Below are positions 59,101 through 64,000 of a stretch of 64,000 bases of DNA, piece by piece. A program made the translations under genes and the position numbers. The notes below the pieces were generated by a model, which saw nothing but the letters and a program-made list of their open reading frames with translations, searched no databases and was not told where the DNA came from. The stretch is taken from contig JAJGOT010000010.1 of the NCBI GenBank assembly GCA_022457155.1, positions 3,212,001-3,276,000 of the forward strand. Direction: 5' to 3'. Position 1 is the first letter of the stretch; each line of letters opens with the position of its first letter. Origin of the DNA: Cladopsammia gracilis. Its lineage: Eukaryota > Cnidaria > Anthozoa > Scleractinia > Dendrophylliidae.

Positions 59101-62100
59101 CATTGATACTGTTATTTATTTATTTTTATTTTTTTTTTATTTATTTGCAGGATATATTCCAGAAAAAAAAGTAAGTGAAATATTATTATTTAAGATTATT
59201 TTGGAATATACATACACTATCAATAATTTCAAGACTTGATGATTGATAGACAAATTCGGCTAACGCATTGTTGTACCCAATTCAAACCTTCTGGGAATAA
59301 GATTCTTTGTTCACAATATTTCCAAATAATTTCCATGTCAATGCTTCATTGTTATGGAAATATGACGAACAAAGAGTTCTAATCCCAAAAGGTTTGAATT
59401 GGGTACAACAATGCGTTAGCCGAATTTGTCTATTAAACAGCTGCCAGAGGTTTCTCTTGGTTATATTTTCAGAGACTGTTTTATTCCTCGGTACATTGGT
59501 CCCAATATGGACATGGTTAAACTGCACTCAATGGAGGACATGATGTCGCTACCAGTCACTTCCTGGAATATACAGCAACCTGGAGGTGATGAAACCATGC
59601 ACACGGCCTGCTGAAATATCAAAATTTTTTGCGGGCAACAAGAGGAGCCCGCAATCCTAATCTCAACGTTGCTATTACAAACGCATGCGCGGCAGGCAGT
59701 TATGTAGTTTTTTTGCTATATTCACGTGGACTTCCACTACGAATGCATGGAATGCAAAGAACGCAATTTTATCACGCGCATCACGCGTATTTGGACCTTG
59801 GATCACGTGAAACTCACGAATAGCAGCACCGCTGTCCAATCCAAAGCGAGCGTGTCAACCTTAGTCTCCCACGCAGCCGTTATTTGTCTCGTCACGCAAC
59901 ATTCCTCCCCACCATGCTACTCTTATGGGCAAATATTTAAGCCCCGCAAAGCAGAAACATTTTTCCCTTTGGGCCCCAAAATATTTAATTACCCAAATAG
60001 CCAAAATGTATATCGCCCCTATTTTAGAATTAATCTCAATGCGCCACTGATTACAACTTAGTACACCTGTGTTACATTTTTATTAACCCAAAAGCACAAT
60101 GCATTGTCCTCGCCCGCACTTCCTAACCTTTGGTTATTACTAGTCTTATCCACTTATTTCTTTGGTAAAATGTCGCCTCAAGCTTTCTTACATTGTAGCG
60201 TTGGAAAACGTAATGCCTTTTGTTTTTGTTTTGGGTATGAAATAAAGACAGGTAGGATTTTTGGAAAGGAGACAGTAGCTAGTAATTTTAATAAGGGGGG
60301 GGGGGATTTATTTCCCTAAAATAATCTGCTGCTGAAATATTCAACTAATTGAACCCCCTCGACCCCTCCTCTGGATCTGCCCCTGGGAGTCTTGCACAAA
60401 TCAAAATTATCAGTTCCCAATCTCCAGTTTGTTCTGAACTAGGGTAAGTCTTTTGCATCCAGATCTGAAAATGGATTTGAAGAGTATTGCAAATTCCAAA
60501 GTTTTGTTATTGCTTTAAAATGAAGTGAATGTAGTGTACCATAATTTTCTTTGTCAGAGAATGATGAAAGAGAAGAAGCGATCTCAACCGGAGGATTGGA
60601 TCTTATTGTTGTTCCTGGACTCGGATTTACAAAGGTCAGTCTTTATCAAAAAGTAAAGAGGAAAGTAGACCTGCCAAGAATATAGTTACGTTCATGAAAA
60701 TATGCACTTTTTTGTAGGTTTTTATCGTTCTGAACGTTACAATTACAGAGGTCTTCGAAACATCTTCGGACAACTTCGGACATCTTCGGAATAGATCGGG
60801 TTTTCTTCGGATTCGGTCGGGTCGCCTGCGGAAATCCTGGCGCTCCTACGAAAAAATTCTCACGCCTATCACTCGGAAAAAGTTGGCATGTATAGGAAAG
60901 CTTTATATGCTTTTGTCATTTGACAAATGCAAACACTTCTGGCCAATCGCAACAAACATAACTAATACAATGAACCAATCAGAAAAAATAAAGCGCTTTA
61001 CAGCTGAGTGTCAGAAAACCAAAAGTTATCACTGTCCAATCACAGAGACACAGACAAGCAAATGAATAAGTCAAAACTCAAAGCAAATATATGTCGCCGG
61101 CGCTTAGCGCGGGAAAACGCGTACGATCAAGTCACGATTGGTTTTGGTTTTAAAGGTGCTGTTACACGAGGTAATTTTTTCTTGCAACTTGCAACACAAC
61201 GCTGACGAAAGCCGTTGCGACATGTTGCGACACAAGTTGCTGATTACATGTTACATGTTTGCAACTTGTCTCGCAACGTTGCAAAACGTAGATAAAGTGG
61301 TCAACTTTGTCTGCAACTCGCAACGCAATTTTTCGTTGAGAAACAAGTTGCGCAGAGAAGGTGTTACACGCGCAATTTCATCCGCAACTTGTCTCGCAAC
61401 GGCTTCGTCAGCATTGCGTTGCAAGTTGCAGGAAAAAACTGCCTCGTGTAACGGCCCTTTACTTCTGATTGGTTGATAAGTGGCGCGAGATTTTTTAGCC
61501 AATCACAAAGCGTATCAATGCAAAACCAAAGGACAATTGCGAAATGACTTTCGACACTCATCTGAAACCGCTTTATTATGTCTCAAAAGGCCATGCAATT
61601 TTATTCATTTTGAATTTTTTCACTCCCGTCCACTTCTTATTCACTCCGTGGCACCACCTTTTAACAAAATCTGGATCTGACCTTGTGTTGCAATGAATTT
61701 AGAGCGATTTTCAATTGAGTGTCGAAAGTAATTTAGTGATTGCTTTGTTTTTGCATTGCTACTCGTTGTGTGATTGGCTAAAAAATTACGCGCCACTTTA
61801 TCAACCAATCAGAAGTAAAACCAAAACTAATCATCACTTGCTCGCACGCGTTTTCCCGCGCTTGGCGCCGGATACATGAATTTACTTCGAGTTCTGATTG
61901 GTTCATTGGATTCTCTGCCTGTGTTGTGATTGGTCAGAGTTAGGACTAGTTGTAAAAGCAATCGAGCCAAGTGCGGAATCGAAGAACACAACGCAACACA
62001 CAACGCATTGAAGAACACAAGGGGTCGGCAGTCGGAAACCACCTCAGACAGCAACATGATATGGACTTGAATGACATTGCGCGAAGTTTTAAGATTTTAA

Positions 62101-63841
62101 AGAAGTGCCAGAACAAATTTGATTGTCTTATTTTTGAAATGCTTTTTATCAAAGAACTCAAGCCAACACTGAACAAACAGTGCGACTCAATCCGCGCTAA
62201 GTTATTTGTTTAGAAAGTCCTTTAACGCTTGGTTTTATTTATTTATTAGTTTAATTGTTTTTATGTAATTTTTATCACTATATTTACATATTTTACCACA
62301 TTTTAGCGTTCTCTGCATTCTTATGTTTTTATACTGTAATATATTTATGCTAATTCTGTATTTTTACATCCACTTGAAAATGACCTCGGAGAGGTCGAAA
62401 CGTCGTGATTTTTTATCGCTAATTTTTATAGCAAAATAGTTAGTTAGGAAAAACAATGTTTCCGTTCAAAAACGCTAAAACATCACTGAAAAACACCTTG
62501 GTAACGTGGGTACCCCGGATAAATATTATTTTACATGTTTTGCTTTCGCCGATGCAATTTTTTTCCGCAACAAATGTTGCCGTTGTCAGTGCGTTCAAGC
62601 GGGTAAACATTTTTGGAAGCTTCAAAGAAGCAATAAATGTTTTTCAGTGTAACTGACGAGCATTTAGAAATATTAGGGTGAAAATGAGTTTTTTATAAGT
62701 TAAATCACTTCTAATTGTTTCTTTTTTATAGAATGGACTGCGTCTTGGTCGAGGAAAGGTACGAACCAACGTTGAAGTAGGACTGTCGGGAACGTGTTAT
62801 ACATGTTGTATTGATCCTATAGTAAACTACATCAAGCAACTGATGGAAAGACATAGCATAAAACAGGATGATTGCAAGTAGTGTTAAATCCTACTTCATT
62901 ATCCTGGTCTCGAGAGTGGTTATTGCCGCGATAACACGATAGTTTGCAATTCAATTTTTTGCCTTGAGTTGGTAAGTTCACGCGAATCCTTTTTCGAGAC
63001 TGAAGGCGGTGTTACACGCTGCAATTTTTCTTGCAGCATGAATCGGGGTGTTACAAGGTGCAACGTTCTTCGTGCATTGCTAGACTTGCTGCAAAGCAGG
63101 TGTTACACGCTGCAATGCTAAAAAAAAGTTGCTGCAATCGTTGCAAAAAGTAAAACCCAATTCTATTTTCTGCAGCGATTGCAGCAGAATGATTGTCTCT
63201 CAACGATTTTGACCGTTGCAGGGAGTGTTACACGTTGCAATGGTTCATACAAAATTGCAGCGTGTAATACCGCCTTGAGTGTTCTCTCTCTTGCTTCCTT
63301 ACGCACGCACGAGAGAGTTGTGATGATGTGATCGGTCGGCGAATTGAGCAGCCAGCTGAGCAATAGCGTAGCGCACAATTACTATTTATAGAACTAAAAC
63401 TCAGACAAACAAACCAGAAGTGACTCTCGGGGATTCCTAATAACGAATTTCTATTGTCAGAAATGCAAGAATAAACAAGAATAAATTATAAACTCAGACA
63501 AACATGAGTACTGACGTCATTTGTGCGCTTTGCTATTAAAATTCCAAGGTTCGAGAATCGTGGGGGCGTTGAAGAACAAAAGTCTTTTCTGCTTACATCT
63601 TTGATATAACAGCGTTGAATATTGCTTGCGGTATGACTAACATCGTCTTTAGATCCTCCTTGCTATTGCAAAGAAGGTATTCGTTTATCTGTTCTTGTAA
63701 CAGAAAGGTCTTCTTTGGCGTTGTCTTGTTTTATTAGGTTTTAATTCATTTGAAGAATTATTTTTCTGTTACTTCAGGGCTACTACGATTCCTACATCAA
63801 AAAGTGCATCGAAAAGTGTGAAAAGAAACCTCTTTTAATTG
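56157..63841 (+). CDS. MTHFS: MTHFS, 5-formyltetrahydrofolate cyclo-ligase; last exon beyond the window
   Basis: This cytosolic enzyme converts 5-formyltetrahydrofolate to 5,10-methenyltetrahydrofolate with ATP, returning folate to one-carbon metabolism. Exons are 56157-56273, 58707-58796, 59151-59170, 59473-59585, 60558-60634, 62732-62758 and 63778-63841. All are GT-AG and in phase, giving about 169 residues before the last exon. Landmarks of the family are the basic N-terminal helix ([12 protein letters not shown]), [43 protein letters not shown], the catalytic-core [13 protein letters not shown], and the phosphate-binding GRGKGYYD split across exons 6 and 7. The start follows directly from the shared promoter. 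The frame ends in LLIG, where human MTHFS continues into its conserved C-terminal part, so about 30-35 residues are missing at the right edge. Introns total over 7 kb and hold the tandem repeat, MITEs and Penelope-like fragment listed separately. Confidence 0.95.
57780..58035. repeat. 97-bp tandem repeat in MTHFS intron 1
   Basis: About 2.6 copies of a unit containing CTACTGTAACTGCATCACTG and GCAGTGCTATGCAATAGC. The CTACTG word recurs at 57800, 57897 and 57993. Copies 1 and 2 differ by few bases; copy 3 is truncated and diverged. Confidence 0.8.
58121..58385. mobile_element. MITE in MTHFS intron 1
   Basis: TACCCTATTTTCTCAATTAAACGC at the left is inverted at the right (GCATTTAATTGAGAAAATACGGTA). 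Internal AAATAAACG and CGTTTATTTG pair. Noncoding. Confidence 0.65.
59249..59430. mobile_element. Tc1/mariner-type MITE immediately upstream of MTHFS exon 4
   Basis: GACAAATTCGGCTAACGCAT at the left is inverted at the right, with arms of about 60 bp and TA on both sides. It ends only about 40 bp before the exon 4 acceptor, so it supplies or closely abuts the branch-point region. Confidence 0.7.
60988..61575. mobile_element. Copy of the GATTGGCTAAAAAAT MITE family, split by a Harbinger-type MITE
   Basis: AAAGCGCTTTACAGCTGAGTG (left) and CACTCATCTGAAACCGCTTTA (right) are the inverted ends. The interior carries the family's CGCGGGAAAACGCG and AGCCAATCAC words on either side of the 306-bp insertion at 61153-61458. 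Confidence 0.7.
61153..61458. mobile_element. PIF/Harbinger-type MITE with TTA target duplication
   Basis: Inverted ends AAGGTGCTGTTACACGAGG and CCTCGTGTAACGGCCCT bound 306 bp rich in GCAAC/GTTGC words, like the ends of the autonomous element at 13696-20633. TTA lies on both sides (61150-61152 and 61459-61461), and the unoccupied site with a single TTA exists in sister copies at 22507 and about 61813. Confidence 0.75.
61696..61946. mobile_element. 5' portion of another GATTGGCTAAAAAAT MITE
   Basis: It begins GAGCGATTTTCAATTGAGTGTCG, contains all internal family words in order, and stops at GATTGGTCAGAGTTAGG, where Penelope-like sequence begins. It lacks its right end. Confidence 0.65.
61950..62430 (+). 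mobile_element. Penelope-like retroelement, 3' fragment
   Basis: The open frame to 62213 encodes [14 protein letters not shown]...[19 protein letters not shown]. These are the His and Glu-Leu-Lys-Pro signatures at the C-terminal end of the GIY-YIG endonuclease of Penelope-like elements; the reverse transcriptase and the GIY/YIG strands are missing. The stop is followed by AT-rich sequence and a stem GACCTC-GGA-GAGGTC plus CGAAAC (62380-62402), reminiscent of the hammerhead-type motifs of these elements. Confidence 0.72.
63004..63275. mobile_element. Harbinger-type MITE in MTHFS intron 6
   Basis: AGGCGGTGTTACACGCTGCAA at the left and GCAGCGTGTAATACCGCCT at the right are inverted. TGA flanks both sides (63001-63003 and 63276-63278). 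The GTGTTACACG(C/T)TGCAA word recurs internally several times. Confidence 0.65.
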
Positions 63842-64000
63842 GTACGTAGAAATAGAAAGTTTTCCGACATTTTTCTACCCTTCTCTTTAGCCCACTTCTT
63901 GCTTGAATTTCGTGGTTACTGGCTTTTATCATTTCTGTTTGTTTACGATAGATGAGTGAAAATCCAAAACGATAACAAACGCGCCGAATCATATCTATAT

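Noticed and set aside
59426..59614. 62-codon frame ending at the TGA after [10 protein letters not shown] as a complete small protein
   Set aside because: It is MTHFS exon 4 read through its splice donor at 59586; the correct frame continues in the exon at 60558.

Overview
The window is eukaryotic, AT-rich and gene-poor. It looks like nuclear DNA of a cnidarian, most likely an anthozoan or stony coral. That is an inference from short conserved exons in 0.1-2 kb introns, metazoan-type splice sites, metazoan genes (tra2, PAXX, SWEET/SLC50, MTHFS) and very dense foldback MITEs. No species can be named from sequence alone.

Layout. 1-3213: an interrupted protein-primed-type DNA polymerase B gene of a Polinton/Maverick-like element, running off the left edge, with a 210-bp GC-rich hairpin just upstream of its start. 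3214-13695: no host gene, but a series of inverted-repeat elements. 13696-20633: an apparently complete autonomous PIF/Harbinger transposon with a TTA target duplication. It carries a two-exon DDE transposase (+) and a two-exon MADF/BESS DNA-binding protein (-), and itself contains nested insertions. 20634-27282: repeats, including a 106-bp satellite-like array derived from a MITE. 27283-31505 (-): transformer-2 splicing regulator, eight exons. 31933-37581 (+): PAXX, a non-homologous end-joining factor, eight exons, head-to-head with tra2. 39329-45578 (+): an unnamed zinc-finger gene whose two-finger module is duplicated together with its intron. 49392-55963 (-): SWEET sugar transporter, six exons, head-to-head with MTHFS. 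56157-63841 (+): MTHFS (5-formyltetrahydrofolate cyclo-ligase), seven exons visible, last exon beyond the right edge.

The host genes form two divergent pairs, each sharing a short intergenic promoter (about 430 bp and 190 bp). Their introns are filled with MITEs, two tRNA-derived SINEs with clean target duplications, a Penelope-like fragment and tandem repeats. The most informative features are the intact Harbinger transposon, a MITE family that spawns 88- and 106-bp tandem arrays at several loci, and the zinc-finger gene with no family name that I recognise. All exon calls come from reading splice sites and frames by eye. No transcript, database or alignment evidence was available.
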